Below are positions 8,315 to 16,865 of a stretch of 64,000 nt of DNA, in pieces. The translations under genes were made by a program, and so were the position numbers. The notes beneath the pieces are model-generated. The model made no database searches. It was given only the letters and a program-made list of their open reading frames with translations, and was not told the DNA's origin. The stretch covers positions 5,842,979-5,906,978 of the forward strand of contig NZ_AP018248.1 in the NCBI RefSeq assembly GCF_002368295.1. Direction: 5' to 3'. The stretch's first letter is position 1; each line of letters begins with the position of its first letter. This DNA is from Tolypothrix tenuis PCC 7101 (GTDB lineage Bacteria; Cyanobacteriota; Cyanobacteriia; Cyanobacteriales; Nostocaceae).

Positions 8315-10185
8315 GTAGTTATTTAGAATATCTCCCTGCTTATTTGGAAACAGATCCATTTTTAGGCAGGTTTTTACTGGCATTTGAAGGTATTCTCTCA
8401 GGTCTTCCGGAAGCAGAAACCCAATTTCATCCCCAAATTGTTGATCACAATACACCAACTTCCTGGGGTTTAGAAACGCTGATTTCGCAAATTCATACAT
8501 ATTTTGACCCCCAACAAACCCCAACCGAATTTTTACCTTGGCTGGCTGGTTGGGTGGCTTTGAGTTTGCGAGATGATTGGGATGAGAAAACCAAACGTCA
8601 GTTTATTAGCCAAATAGTTCCCCTATATCAAATTCGGGGAACTGTTCCTGGTATGAAAAAAATGCTGGAAATTTATTTAGAAAGTTCCGGTTTGAGCTAT
8701 CCAGAACGGACAATTTCTATTTTTGAATTTGATCAAAAACCTCATTATTTTCAAGTCCAACTGGCTTTACCCAGCAACCAAGTTATTCACCCAGAAAGGT
8801 ATTGGCGCGAATTCCGCATTGCTAAAGGAATTATCGACCAAGAAAAACCTGCCCATACTTATTATGCGCTCCGAATTTTAACACTCACCATGCAAATTAC
8901 CCAAGCATGGGGAGGTTGTTATCCATTTATTTTATTTGACGCTCCGCCTCAACAGAAAATGCAGATTGAGGCGAGGATTCAATTAGATGATTACCCAGAA
9001 GGAGATAGCCTAGAACAGCAAATATTAATTCGTATTCAGGGCAAGAATTTGCCATTAGAACCTAATGGTAGTCAACTAGGGCCAGTTGTCAAGCAAACGG
9101 TATTTTATCACCAATTTACTGGTAACCCTGATGGCTTTTTTATTGCCCTATCAAATTTGAGCGATCGCCAACTCACTGGCAAAATTACTGTTCAACTTAA
9201 TTTTAATCTGAATCACCAACAATATTCTCTGAATATATTTGATTCTCTACCCTTTAATTTAGAACCTAATTTAAGAATTTATCGCCCTTTTAATCAATTG
9301 GAGTTAATGCCAGGAAATACTCGTCTTGACTCCGATCCAGAGCAAACAGTCCGCCTGCAAGCAGAACCACCATTGAATATTTATCAACAACAAATCAAAT
9401 GGATAGATGGTAATACTCGCCTTGGTTCTAAAGTCGGTCAAACCATGCGCTTAGTTCATGATGCAAGACTGCGAATTTACAAACCTAGACCGTTATTAGA
9501 GCGAATGCAGGGGAATACTCGTTTAGGTAACCAAGTCGGAGAATCACTACAAATTCCCACAGGTACAGATGATTCCCAATTGAAAATTTACCGTCACCAT
9601 CAAGAATGCAAAATAGGTAATACTCGTTTGGGTACGGAAGTAGGTGCAACCATGCGGTTAATTCCAAATTCCCAATGGTTAGAGAGAATTTACCGATTTC
9701 AATTATTTGATTCCCCTGCTAAAAAGAAAATAGAAATAGAAGCAATTGTTGAACTCAGAGGTATAGCTGAACATGAAGGCGAAAAAATAGCCAGGCTATT
9801 AGTATTAAGAATTCAATCCTGTACTTCATCCTTTAGACCATTCATGCCCAATTTGGAATTTTCTGCTCAAGGAATTAGAGCTACACACCAAGTAAGCTAT
9901 CAACGATTTCTCGATAATCCCCAAGGGTTTTATGTAGTTTTATCCAATATTAATGATTGTCAAGTAGCAGGAAACATTACTATCAAACTTAACTTTAATC
10001 TTAATCGACATCCTGTGTCTCAAGTAATTCTCCAAGCAGACTTTAATCTCAGCCCCAGAGCAAATGTACTAGAAATGTGTTACTTGAATAATCAGGGTGA
10101 AGTTGCAGGTAATACCATCATTGGTAGAGTCACTCCCCAAATGCTGCGAAATTCCACAATTCAAGAAGAAGCTTGGGTAGATTAA
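8296..10185 (+). CDS. gpI-like phage tail protein with duplicated domain and GNTRLG repeats
   Basis: The first 200 residues of this 629-residue protein match the P2 gpI/'phage tail protein' family (SSYLEYLPAYLE, FLPWLAGWVALSLRDDWDE, YQIRGTVPGMKKMLEIYL). What follows is unusual. A roughly 105-residue beta-rich domain at about 207-310 (LFDAPPQQKMQIEA ... NPDGFFIALSNLSDRQLTGKITVQLNFNLN) recurs at about 466-572 (LFDSPAKKKIEIEA ... NPQGFYVVLSNINDCQVAGNITIKLNFNLN). Between them are four GNTRLG-type repeats at residues 340, 372, 406 and 441, with a remnant (AGNTIIG) near 604. The gpI part should attach to the baseplate. The repeated part is a candidate external receptor-binding or anchoring module, which is inference. 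Confidence 0.85.
   Translation: MAKPQLSSYLEYLPAYLETDPFLGRFLLAFEGILSGLPEAETQFHPQIVDHNTPTSWGLETLISQIHTYFDPQQTPTEFLPWLAGWVALSLRDDWDEKTKRQFISQIVPLYQIRGTVPGMKKMLEIYLESSGLSYPERTISIFEFDQKPHYFQVQLALPSNQVIHPERYWREFRIAKGIIDQEKPAHTYYALRILTLTMQITQAWGGCYPFILFDAPPQQKMQIEARIQLDDYPEGDSLEQQILIRIQGKNLPLEPNGSQLGPVVKQTVFYHQFTGNPDGFFIALSNLSDRQLTGKITVQLNFNLNHQQYSLNIFDSLPFNLEPNLRIYRPFNQLELMPGNTRLDSDPEQTVRLQAEPPLNIYQQQIKWIDGNTRLGSKVGQTMRLVHDARLRIYKPRPLLERMQGNTRLGNQVGESLQIPTGTDDSQLKIYRHHQECKIGNTRLGTEVGATMRLIPNSQWLERIYRFQLFDSPAKKKIEIEAIVELRGIAEHEGEKIARLLVLRIQSCTSSFRPFMPNLEFSAQGIRATHQVSYQRFLDNPQGFYVVLSNINDCQVAGNITIKLNFNLNRHPVSQVILQADFNLSPRANVLEMCYLNNQGEVAGNTIIGRVTPQMLRNSTIQEEAWVD
9313..9660 (+). repeat. Four in-frame GNTRLG repeats inside the gpI-like gene
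   Basis: Four coding repeats of 32-35 codons share the pattern GNTRLGxxVGxTMRL followed by an aliphatic strand and an IY pair. The first copy is the most divergent (GNTRLDSDPEQTVRL). They sit exactly between the two copies of the larger duplicated domain. Confidence 0.85.
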
Positions 10186-10208
10186 TAATATTTTTCAGGT
10201 CAAATTTT

Positions 10209-10637
10209 ATGTCTGATTTTATTTTAACTACAGGCGATATAGCTATGTTTAACCCACCATTTGGACAAGCAATTGTCACTGTAATTCCGGGTAATATAGT
10301 GGGTTCTAGTAAAGACATGATTAATAAAAAAATGGTGTGTGTTGATGGTGATGAAAAAACCGTTATTGTTCCTGGTTGTCCTTATATGACTCCATCACAT
10401 CCTATCCCTGGTGTGGGTATCCTTTCGATAGATTCTCTTGCTCCCAATCAAAAAGCCCAAAGAACTAAATCGAATGGGAAACCTGTTTTACTCAAAGGAG
10501 GTACATTTAAAGCGAAATTTCAAGTTGTTGTTCCCGCACAACAACCGACACCAGGGGGGCCAGTTCCCGATGCGACTCCCCAATATTCTGGTACTGGTAG
10601 TTTTGTCACTACTAACTTTCGAGTTAAAGGCACATGA
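10209..10637 (+). CDS. PAAR-like spike-tip protein (DUF4280-like)
   Basis: The 142-residue protein starts at the ATG at 10209; an upstream in-frame TTG at 10173 would overlap the previous gene and adds an unlikely hydrophobic leader. Features resembling PAAR/DUF4280 tip proteins include an early hydrophobic-Pro stretch (MFNPPFGQAIVTVIP), short Gly/Pro turns, a single PGCPYM segment and a strand-rich C-terminus containing PTPGGPVPDATP. A PAAR-like cap is expected for every eCIS spike and no other candidate is present. The classical PAAR metal ligands are not obvious, so the assignment leans on size, composition and position. Confidence 0.68.
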   Translation: MSDFILTTGDIAMFNPPFGQAIVTVIPGNIVGSSKDMINKKMVCVDGDEKTVIVPGCPYMTPSHPIPGVGILSIDSLAPNQKAQRTKSNGKPVLLKGGTFKAKFQVVVPAQQPTPGGPVPDATPQYSGTGSFVTTNFRVKGT

Positions 10638-10656
10638 AACTAGATATTAAACATTA

Positions 10657-10683
10657 TTAATTAATATTAGATAAATTAATTAA
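10657..10683. promoter_or_regulatory. AT-only inverted repeat between the baseplate operon and the cargo gene
   Basis: TTAATTAAT and ATTAATTAA form a perfect 9-bp inverted repeat with a 9-nt spacer. It sits in the 147-bp gap before the DUF4157 gene, where the tight gene packing of the baseplate operon ends. It could be a weak transcription stop or a protein site, and the low complexity of the region limits confidence. Confidence 0.3.
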
Positions 10684-10784
10684 ATTTCTTTAAATCTAAT
10701 CTGCATCAATCCTTCCCAAAATCAATATTTTGTTCGCCAGTATTCACACCCACATTTCTAATTAGAAAAATCGAGGTTAATTTT

Positions 10785-12638
10785 ATGGGTACTTTACGAA
10801 ATAAGCAAACCAAAAAAGCTAAATCTGCTGTTGAAAAAACTACTGCATCTAGTAGTCAGCGCAATATCCATCCAGCAGAAGAACTACAAGATATGTTTGG
10901 TAATAGGGCGCTTAGTAACCTGATTGAGTCGCAAAATCTCCCGAATCAACCAACAGATACTTCCGCAAATTTACTTCGCCAGGAAATTTCCCCAGCTAAT
11001 AATTCTGCAATCCAACGTCGTCCTTTATTTCGTGGTTTATCTCATGAGTTAGCAGGTAATGAACAGGGTAATCTAGTACAAACAAAACTAACTGTTAATC
11101 AACCAGGAGATAAATACGAGCAAGAAGCTGATCAGGTAGCGGCACAAGTAGTTAAGCAAATTAATCACCCTATTTCCCAAAATTCAAATAACTCAGATAC
11201 CGAAGCTATTCACAGCCAACAATTAATGCGAAAGGCTGCACCTAACCCTACACAGAGAATAGTACAGTCTGATGTAGAAGCATCTCTTCAAAAAGCAAGT
11301 GGTAAAGGACAATCTCTTCCTGATAATTTACAACAACCCTTAGAACAAGCATTTAATGCTGACTTTAAGCAGGTTCGTATTCACACAAACAAGCAAGCCG
11401 ATCAACTAAGTCAATCCCTACAAGCTAAAGCATTTACTCGCGGAAAAGATATATTCTTTCGTCAGGGAGAATATAACCCTAACAACCAGCAAGGACAGGA
11501 ATTAATTGCTCACGAATTAACCCACGTGGTGCAGCAAAATAATGGATTAGTGCAGAGAAATGCAATTGTTCAGAAAAAAACTGAAACAGACAAAAGCAAA
11601 GTCATCACAGAAAGAGAGGGAACCACTAAGACTGTAGAGAGAGAAGATAAAATTACTAAAGGAATTGAAACAGAAATTAAAAAAATTAATAAAGCATCGC
11701 CAGAACAGATAGAAAAGTCTGTAAAACTGATGCAGCAAATAGGGTTTTTTGGTGAATCTACCAAGAAAACTCAATTAGAATCAGATATTTTAAATTATAC
11801 TTCTGAAACTTCTATTAAGAAAAGTTTAGGAATAGAGAATGAAGCCGAATTTAAAGTTGTCATGGACATCGTGAATGGCTTTTCGGCGATAGCTGCAGTA
11901 TCTAGCAGTATTGGGCTCAGTGCTGAACTTTCTACAGAGCATCAAGCAATAATTGGCAGGTTCACGGGAGATTTTAAAGCCAAGCTCAATACCTTTATGG
12001 GTATTAAAGGATCTGCAAAAGGTGAGGCTAAATTAGGAGCTTTGACTGGCTTAGAGCTATCTGGTGAAGCAGAAGCTAAAGCAGGGGTTGAAGGTACTAT
12101 AGAAATAGATTTAAGTGGTGAAATAGGTAATTTAAAAGCTGATGTTAAGTTATCAGGTGAGGCTTTTGCTGGTGCAGAAGCAAAAGCTGAAGGCAATTTA
12201 AGCGTTAGTAAAAAAGGAATAAGTGCATCAGGAAAAGCTGAATTTTTTGCTGGAGCCAAGGCTTCTGCTAAAGGTAGTACCTCTCTAACATACAAAGGTA
12301 AGGTATTAGTTAAGCTCTCAGGTGAGGTAGAAGCACAAGCAGGTATCGGTGGTAAGGTAGAGGGTACATTTGAATTTAAGGATGGCAAGCTAAAATTAAG
12401 CGGTGCTGTCAGCTCAACTCTTGGTATTGGTGGTGGTGTAGATGGAGATATTGAAGTAGATGTAAAAGGAATTGGTAAGGCTATTGGTAGCAAAGTCAAA
12501 GATAAAGTTAAGCAAAAAATATTAGCACGTCTTTCAGCAAGAGGACAAAGATTTGTTAACAAAGCTTTTAAAGGCGCTGCCAAAGTACACAAAATTTATA
12601 AATCCTTGAAGAATAGCGAATCAGAATCTGAAGAATAA
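10785..12638 (+). CDS. DUF4157 (eCIS core domain) HExxH protein, candidate injected cargo
   Basis: The 617-residue protein has a basic N-terminal segment with ELQDMFGNRALSNLI (about 33-47), a KYEQEADQVAAQVV motif (110-123), and a DUF4157 domain at about 160-257 ending in the putative zinc site HELTH (His243, Glu244, His247). DUF4157 proteins are recurrently encoded in eCIS loci and are thought to be cargo or loading modules. After a Lys/Glu-rich linker (260-345) there are five 25-31 residue Ala/Gly/Lys repeats starting near 425, 456, 481, 511 and 538 (core LSGEAxAxAG ... EG), then a strongly cationic tail with an acidic end. The repeat domain could be a toxin or membrane-active module. No known enzymatic toxin domain was recognised. 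Confidence 0.85.
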   Translation: MGTLRNKQTKKAKSAVEKTTASSSQRNIHPAEELQDMFGNRALSNLIESQNLPNQPTDTSANLLRQEISPANNSAIQRRPLFRGLSHELAGNEQGNLVQTKLTVNQPGDKYEQEADQVAAQVVKQINHPISQNSNNSDTEAIHSQQLMRKAAPNPTQRIVQSDVEASLQKASGKGQSLPDNLQQPLEQAFNADFKQVRIHTNKQADQLSQSLQAKAFTRGKDIFFRQGEYNPNNQQGQELIAHELTHVVQQNNGLVQRNAIVQKKTETDKSKVITEREGTTKTVEREDKITKGIETEIKKINKASPEQIEKSVKLMQQIGFFGESTKKTQLESDILNYTSETSIKKSLGIENEAEFKVVMDIVNGFSAIAAVSSSIGLSAELSTEHQAIIGRFTGDFKAKLNTFMGIKGSAKGEAKLGALTGLELSGEAEAKAGVEGTIEIDLSGEIGNLKADVKLSGEAFAGAEAKAEGNLSVSKKGISASGKAEFFAGAKASAKGSTSLTYKGKVLVKLSGEVEAQAGIGGKVEGTFEFKDGKLKLSGAVSSTLGIGGGVDGDIEVDVKGIGKAIGSKVKDKVKQKILARLSARGQRFVNKAFKGAAKVHKIYKSLKNSESESEE

Positions 12639-12864
12639 AGCACAAATAAATCCTACTGATTGGTTAAACAAGCATCCAATTTAGGCATTGATTGCCTTGT
12701 TTATCTATCTGTAAAAGGGTAAATTATCAGGTTAATAAAGTACAGATATTAGGGTAGGCATAAAAGCTTATCCTTGCGTACTTTAAAACTGTGATGATAT
12801 CTGCAGCTTAACTTCGATAAAATTCTTTTATTCTCTAACTATCGAGCCGAAAGAGCGAAAAATT
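12639..12864. other. Spacer between cargo gene and DcrB-like gene
   Basis: The 226-bp gap contains a weak inverted repeat (AAACAAG at 12666, CTTGTTT ending at 12702) that may stop transcription after the cargo gene. No further gene is seen, so the next two genes probably have their own promoter, though I cannot name a promoter motif. Confidence 0.4.
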
Positions 12865-13368
12865 ATGACTGAATTACCCTCAATGGTTACTTATATAAAT
12901 CAAGAAATTGGCATATCTATTTCTGTTCCTAAAAATTGGAATGTAGAGATTGTTAATGAATTTCAATTTAGAATTTTTGGAGAAATAGAAACAGGTTTTG
13001 AAGAGTATTTTGATGAGTATCGTTGCACAATGAGTTATACATTAGCAGAACCTGATAACAATAGACCTGATTGGTTTGAAACCTTGATTAGAGAATCTCT
13101 AGAAGAGATGGCACAGGAATATAATGAATATCAACTTATTAGCGAAGAAAATTGCCAAATAGCTGACCGCCCTGCCTACGTTAGATATTACGAATGGACA
13201 GAGGAAAATACGGGATTGCGAGTATCACAGTTACAATCTTTGATCCAGGTAGATAATTCTGATTTTTATTTAATCAATGCGGCAACATTGAAAACCTTAG
13301 AAGAGAAGTATTTACCCATATTTAATACTATTCTCCACTCCACAAAAATTACAGGTCAAGTTAAATAA
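12865..13368 (+). CDS. Small DcrB/PsbP (Mog1)-fold-like protein, possible eCIS chaperone or immunity protein
   Basis: The 167-residue acidic protein has no signal peptide. Its pattern resembles the DcrB/PsbP fold: an opening strand pair (ITYINQEIGISISVPKNW type, 'isv-P-nW'), a central helix with WFETLIRESLEEMA, a strand set around ADRPAYVRYYEWTEE, and a closing IFNTILHSTKI helix-strand. Related DUF1795 proteins act as effector-loading chaperones (EagR) in type VI secretion. Here the gene lies directly between the DUF4157 cargo candidate and the AAA+ ATPase. A chaperone or immunity role is therefore plausible but is inference from fold resemblance and position. Confidence 0.55.
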   Translation: MTELPSMVTYINQEIGISISVPKNWNVEIVNEFQFRIFGEIETGFEEYFDEYRCTMSYTLAEPDNNRPDWFETLIRESLEEMAQEYNEYQLISEENCQIADRPAYVRYYEWTEENTGLRVSQLQSLIQVDNSDFYLINAATLKTLEEKYLPIFNTILHSTKITGQVK

Positions 13369-13450
13369 ATTGAGATTTCATGGAGTGTGGAAGATATTAC
13401 ATCTTCTACACCCCATGCTTTTGCCTTTGCTATTATTAAATAATGGTCTA

Positions 13451-15598
13451 ATGTTTTTTAAAACTTCTGACTGCACTGAAATCCTACTGTTATTAGAGAA
13501 ATTGGATCGATTGTTAGAAAAAGCGATCGCCGCCGCCGAAGTTGCCTATGGTGTAGAAGCAGCAAACAATCCCTATCGTGGCGTACATATCAATGCAGAG
13601 GAGGTAGAAACTTTACTCGACCAAGAACCGGGAATACCAAGACTGAGGATTAAAGAACCTACATTTTCAGAATTCTCTGTAGATATTTTTCCAGAAAATT
13701 CTCGGTTTTTGTGGCTTCAGGAAAATTTTGGTTTATCCAATTTTGATATAGCGATTATTGCGATCGCACTCGCCCCAGAACTTGACCGTCGTTATGAACG
13801 ACTCTATGCTTATCTCCAAGATGATGTACGTTGCAAACGACCTACTGTAGACTTAGCTCTCAATTTACTCTGCACATCAGCAATCGAAAAACTCACACGA
13901 CGAGTTCATTTTAGTACTGATGCACCACTGATTCGTCATCGGCTGCTGCATCTGATTCCCGAATCTAATCACACAGATCCTTCTCTACTTGCCCATAATA
14001 TTAAACTCGATCAGCAAGTCATTCAACTTTTATTAGGAGAAACAGGGATAGATGGCAGACTTGTTGATTTCTGCCAATTAATTACACCTCAAATCAGTTT
14101 TGATAACTTGCCTTTAAATCCAGAAATCAAGCAAAATTTACTATCTTTAGTCACAGCCAATTTGACAACATTTAAACCTTTTAATTTATATTTTAAAGGT
14201 GAGGATATCCCTGGTAAACGGCAGACTGCTGAAGCTATAGCTAAATCATTGGGACTACCTTTTTTAGTGGCAGACTTGGCAAAGATTGTCGAGGCTAAAG
14301 CCGAATTTGAATCCACAATCAAATTATTATTCCGTGAAGCTAGGTTTAAAAATGCCTTACTTTATATAGAATCTTTAGACACTTTGCAAGCTCCAGAAAA
14401 TAATATTTTATATCAAGGTTTTATCAATCAGTTAATTGAATCTTCTCTATTTACTATCCTATCTGCTATCCAACCTTGGGTAAATATCACAAATCAAGTA
14501 ATAGAACTAATCGCAATTCCTTTTGCAATGCCAAATTTTGCACAGCGTCGTTTTTATTGGCAGAAATACTTGCAAGCAGCAGATATTATCCTAGATAGCC
14601 AAGAGTTAGATAGTTTGAGCGATCGCTTTCGTCTCACATCTGAACAAATTGCTGATGCTGTGGTAAATGCTACCAATCAAGTTCGCTGGAAAAATCAAGC
14701 TGCAGAGGTTACTAATACTCAAGTTGACTGGCAAAAATCTATAACATTAATTGATTTATCTACCGCCGCTAGAGGATTATCAGCACATGATTTAGCCACC
14801 TTAGCGCGGCACATTCAACCTAAATATAGTTGGGACGATATTATATTACCAGCTAACCAAAAGCATCTATTGCGAGAAATCTGCAACCAAGTCAAGCACC
14901 AACATTTAGTTTGGGAAAAATGGGGTTTTGAAAGTAAATTGTCACTGGGGAAAGGGTTAAATGTCATGTTTTCTGGAACCCCTGGTACAGGCAAAACAAT
15001 GGCAGCAGAAATCATTGCTCAAGAATTACAACTCGACTTGTATAAAATTGATTTATCCCAAATAGTTAGTAAATATATTGGTGAAACAGAAAAGAATTTA
15101 CATCGAATTTTTACTGCTGCTACTAATGCCAATGCTATTCTTTTATTTGATGAAGCGGATTCTCTATTTGGCAAGCGCAGTGAAGTTAAAGATGCTCACG
15201 ATCGCTATGCTAATTTGGAAATTAGTTACCTATTACAAAAAATGGAAGAGTATGAAGGAATTACAATTCTTACTACCAATCTCCGCATGAACATGGATGA
15301 TGCTTTTGTCAGGAGACTGCGTTTTATTATTGAATTTCCTTTCCCTAATGAAAAGCAAAGGTACGAAATTTGGCAGAAAATATTTCCTAAAAGTACACCT
15401 TGTAGTTCTGAGATAGACTTAAATTTTCTGGCGCATAATTTTGAACTTACAGGGGCAAATATTCGTAATATTGCCTTAACGGCTGCCTTTTTAGCTGCCG
15501 AGGATAGCAATCAAATTGAAATGCCCCATTTGATTCAAGCAGTACGTCGTGAATATCAAAAAATGGGCAAAATCCTCAAAGATAAAGAATTTAACTGA
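13451..15598 (+). CDS. Two-module AAA+ ATPase of the contractile injection system (Afp15-like)
   Basis: The C-terminal AAA+ module is intact: Walker A GTPGTGKT at about residue 509 and Walker B LLFDEADSLFG at about 563-573, then sensor and arginine-finger regions (TNLRMNMDDAFVRRLRFIIEFP). An earlier AAA-like module (about residues 235-340) has a broken P-loop (GEDIPGKRQT), as is usual for the eCIS ATPase with its degenerate first module. The ATG at 13451 (MFFKTSDC) is preferred because it is followed by the family-like leader LEKLDRLLEKAIAAAEVAYG. The frame is open back to a TTG at 13370, which would add a hydrophobic Leu-rich stretch. In related systems this ATPase is needed for particle assembly or cargo handling. 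It closes the visible eCIS operon. Confidence 0.9.
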   Translation: MFFKTSDCTEILLLLEKLDRLLEKAIAAAEVAYGVEAANNPYRGVHINAEEVETLLDQEPGIPRLRIKEPTFSEFSVDIFPENSRFLWLQENFGLSNFDIAIIAIALAPELDRRYERLYAYLQDDVRCKRPTVDLALNLLCTSAIEKLTRRVHFSTDAPLIRHRLLHLIPESNHTDPSLLAHNIKLDQQVIQLLLGETGIDGRLVDFCQLITPQISFDNLPLNPEIKQNLLSLVTANLTTFKPFNLYFKGEDIPGKRQTAEAIAKSLGLPFLVADLAKIVEAKAEFESTIKLLFREARFKNALLYIESLDTLQAPENNILYQGFINQLIESSLFTILSAIQPWVNITNQVIELIAIPFAMPNFAQRRFYWQKYLQAADIILDSQELDSLSDRFRLTSEQIADAVVNATNQVRWKNQAAEVTNTQVDWQKSITLIDLSTAARGLSAHDLATLARHIQPKYSWDDIILPANQKHLLREICNQVKHQHLVWEKWGFESKLSLGKGLNVMFSGTPGTGKTMAAEIIAQELQLDLYKIDLSQIVSKYIGETEKNLHRIFTAATNANAILLFDEADSLFGKRSEVKDAHDRYANLEISYLLQKMEEYEGITILTTNLRMNMDDAFVRRLRFIIEFPFPNEKQRYEIWQKIFPKSTPCSSEIDLNFLAHNFELTGANIRNIALTAAFLAAEDSNQIEMPHLIQAVRREYQKMGKILKDKEFN

Positions 15599-15640
15599 CA
15601 TCAGTTTGATTAATTTCGGACTTACGGAAATCTGCGCTAT

Positions 15641-15666
15641 GCAGGGTTTAGCACTGCTAAACCCTA
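15641..15666. terminator. Perfect hairpin between convergent genes
   Basis: AGGGTTTAGC, a 3-nt loop and GCTAAACCCT form a perfect 10-bp stem at 15643-15665, followed by A/T-rich sequence with a T run at about 15676-15682. It sits in the 95-bp gap between the convergent ATPase and hydrolase genes. It probably terminates one or both, and may also be a member of a dispersed palindrome family. Confidence 0.6.
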
Positions 15667-15693
15667 CAAAAGATGTGTTTTTTCCCTTAAAAA

Positions 15694-16527
15694 TCAGACA
15701 CCATGCTGTTTAAACCATGCTTGGAGTTTTTTCCAGCCTTCTTTTGCTTCCTTTTCCCGGTAGGAGGGGCGATAATCGGCATAAAAGGCGTGGGGTGCAT
15801 CGGGATAAACGATGATTTCCGATTTGCTGCTGCTAGACTTGAGGCGATCGCGCATTTTTTCTACTGTATCTAATGGAATCCCTGTATCTTTACCGCCGTA
15901 CAGTCCCAGTACGGGAACTGTTAGCGTTGAGGCAATATCAATGGGATACTTGGGTTGCAGTTCTGTCGCATCACCAACTAATCTGCCATACCACGCTACA
16001 CCTGCTTTAACTTCAGGATTATGTGCTGCATATAACCAGACAATCCGACCACCCCAGCAGAAACCCGTAATTCCTAACCTGTTAGCATTTCCCTTTGCAG
16101 ATTTGACAGCCCAAGCTACAGTAGCATCAAGGTCAGATAGTACCTGAGCATCGGGAACTTTTGCTACTATGGGGCGAATTTCATCAATATTGCTTAATTT
16201 TGAGACATCACCCTGACGGATAAATAATTCGGGTGCGATCGCTAAATATCCCAACTTGGCAAAACGACGGGTAACATCTTGAATATGCTCGTGTACGCCA
16301 AAAATTTCTTGAATCACCAGCACAATCGGAAAATTACTACCTGTTGCTGGCTGCGCCCTATAAGCTGGAATTTCACCATCTTTTACAGGTATTTTCACCG
16401 CACCCGCGACTAATCCTTTGGTATCGGTGGTAATGACTTTCGCACTCACAGGTTGTACTGCTAAAGCAAAGCCTGTAGCCAGGGTAGCAGTTGCGATAAA
16501 GTTGCGGCGTGTTATCTCTTGATTCAT
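15694..16527 (-). CDS. Dienelactone hydrolase family protein with Tat-like signal
   Basis: The 277-residue protein begins with a twin-arginine type leader (ITRRNFIATATLATGFALA) and an Ala-x-Ala-like end near residue 29, so it is probably exported to the periplasm or thylakoid lumen. The alpha/beta-hydrolase core has the dienelactone hydrolase nucleophile elbow GFCWGG with Cys157, an acid in GGKD (Asp214) and the catalytic His in DAPHAF (His246). Members hydrolyse enol-lactones and related esters. The physiological substrate in cyanobacteria is unknown. It is convergent with the eCIS ATPase and functionally unrelated to it as far as can be seen. Confidence 0.9.
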   Translation of the reverse strand: MNQEITRRNFIATATLATGFALAVQPVSAKVITTDTKGLVAGAVKIPVKDGEIPAYRAQPATGSNFPIVLVIQEIFGVHEHIQDVTRRFAKLGYLAIAPELFIRQGDVSKLSNIDEIRPIVAKVPDAQVLSDLDATVAWAVKSAKGNANRLGITGFCWGGRIVWLYAAHNPEVKAGVAWYGRLVGDATELQPKYPIDIASTLTVPVLGLYGGKDTGIPLDTVEKMRDRLKSSSSKSEIIVYPDAPHAFYADYRPSYREKEAKEGWKKLQAWFKQHGV

Positions 16528-16825
16528 CTTGATGCCTTCAGCTATCCGGGTTTAAATTTATTGTGTTAGGGAGTAAGAATTAGGTATTCAGGGCTTGGTG
16601 TTTTGGAGTTCTACTTGCTGAACTTGATATAAGCCGAATTCACTTAGCAAAACTAATTATTAGTTTTACATAAATTTATAAAATTAGATATTTTAACTGC
16701 GGATCGCGTGGAGCAAGGCATAGCAGCTATACCCAATCAACATGATACAAAAAACATATCCGTGAAGCAGGGCAATAGAAGAGATTGCTTAAACTCGTCA
16801 AACGTTAGAATTGACAAGGGTCAGA

Positions 16826-16853
16826 GAGACGCGATTCATCGCGTCTGTACAAG
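16826..16853. repeat. Dispersed palindrome AGACGCGAT-N2-ATCGCGTCT followed by GTACAA
   Basis: A perfect 9-bp inverted repeat with a 2-nt loop (16827-16846) is followed by GTACAAG. Nearly the same unit, on the same strand and with the same GTACAA tail, occurs at 35571-35598, so it is a dispersed repeat and not a gene-specific site. Confidence 0.8.
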
Positions 16854-16865
16854 AGTTAATTCTTT

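Noticed and set aside
11942..12592. Long minus-strand open frame (216 codons) antisense to the DUF4157 repeat region
   Set aside because: Its Pro/Ala/Leu-rich translation mirrors the repeat codons of the plus-strand gene; there is no start signal or independent protein pattern.
1..15598. Reading the locus as a prophage tail
   Set aside because: The AAA+ ATPase, DUF4157 protein, LysM tube protein and separate hub and spike genes are eCIS features, and no capsid, terminase, integrase or lysis gene is visible. The left side is not in the window, so this is not absolute.
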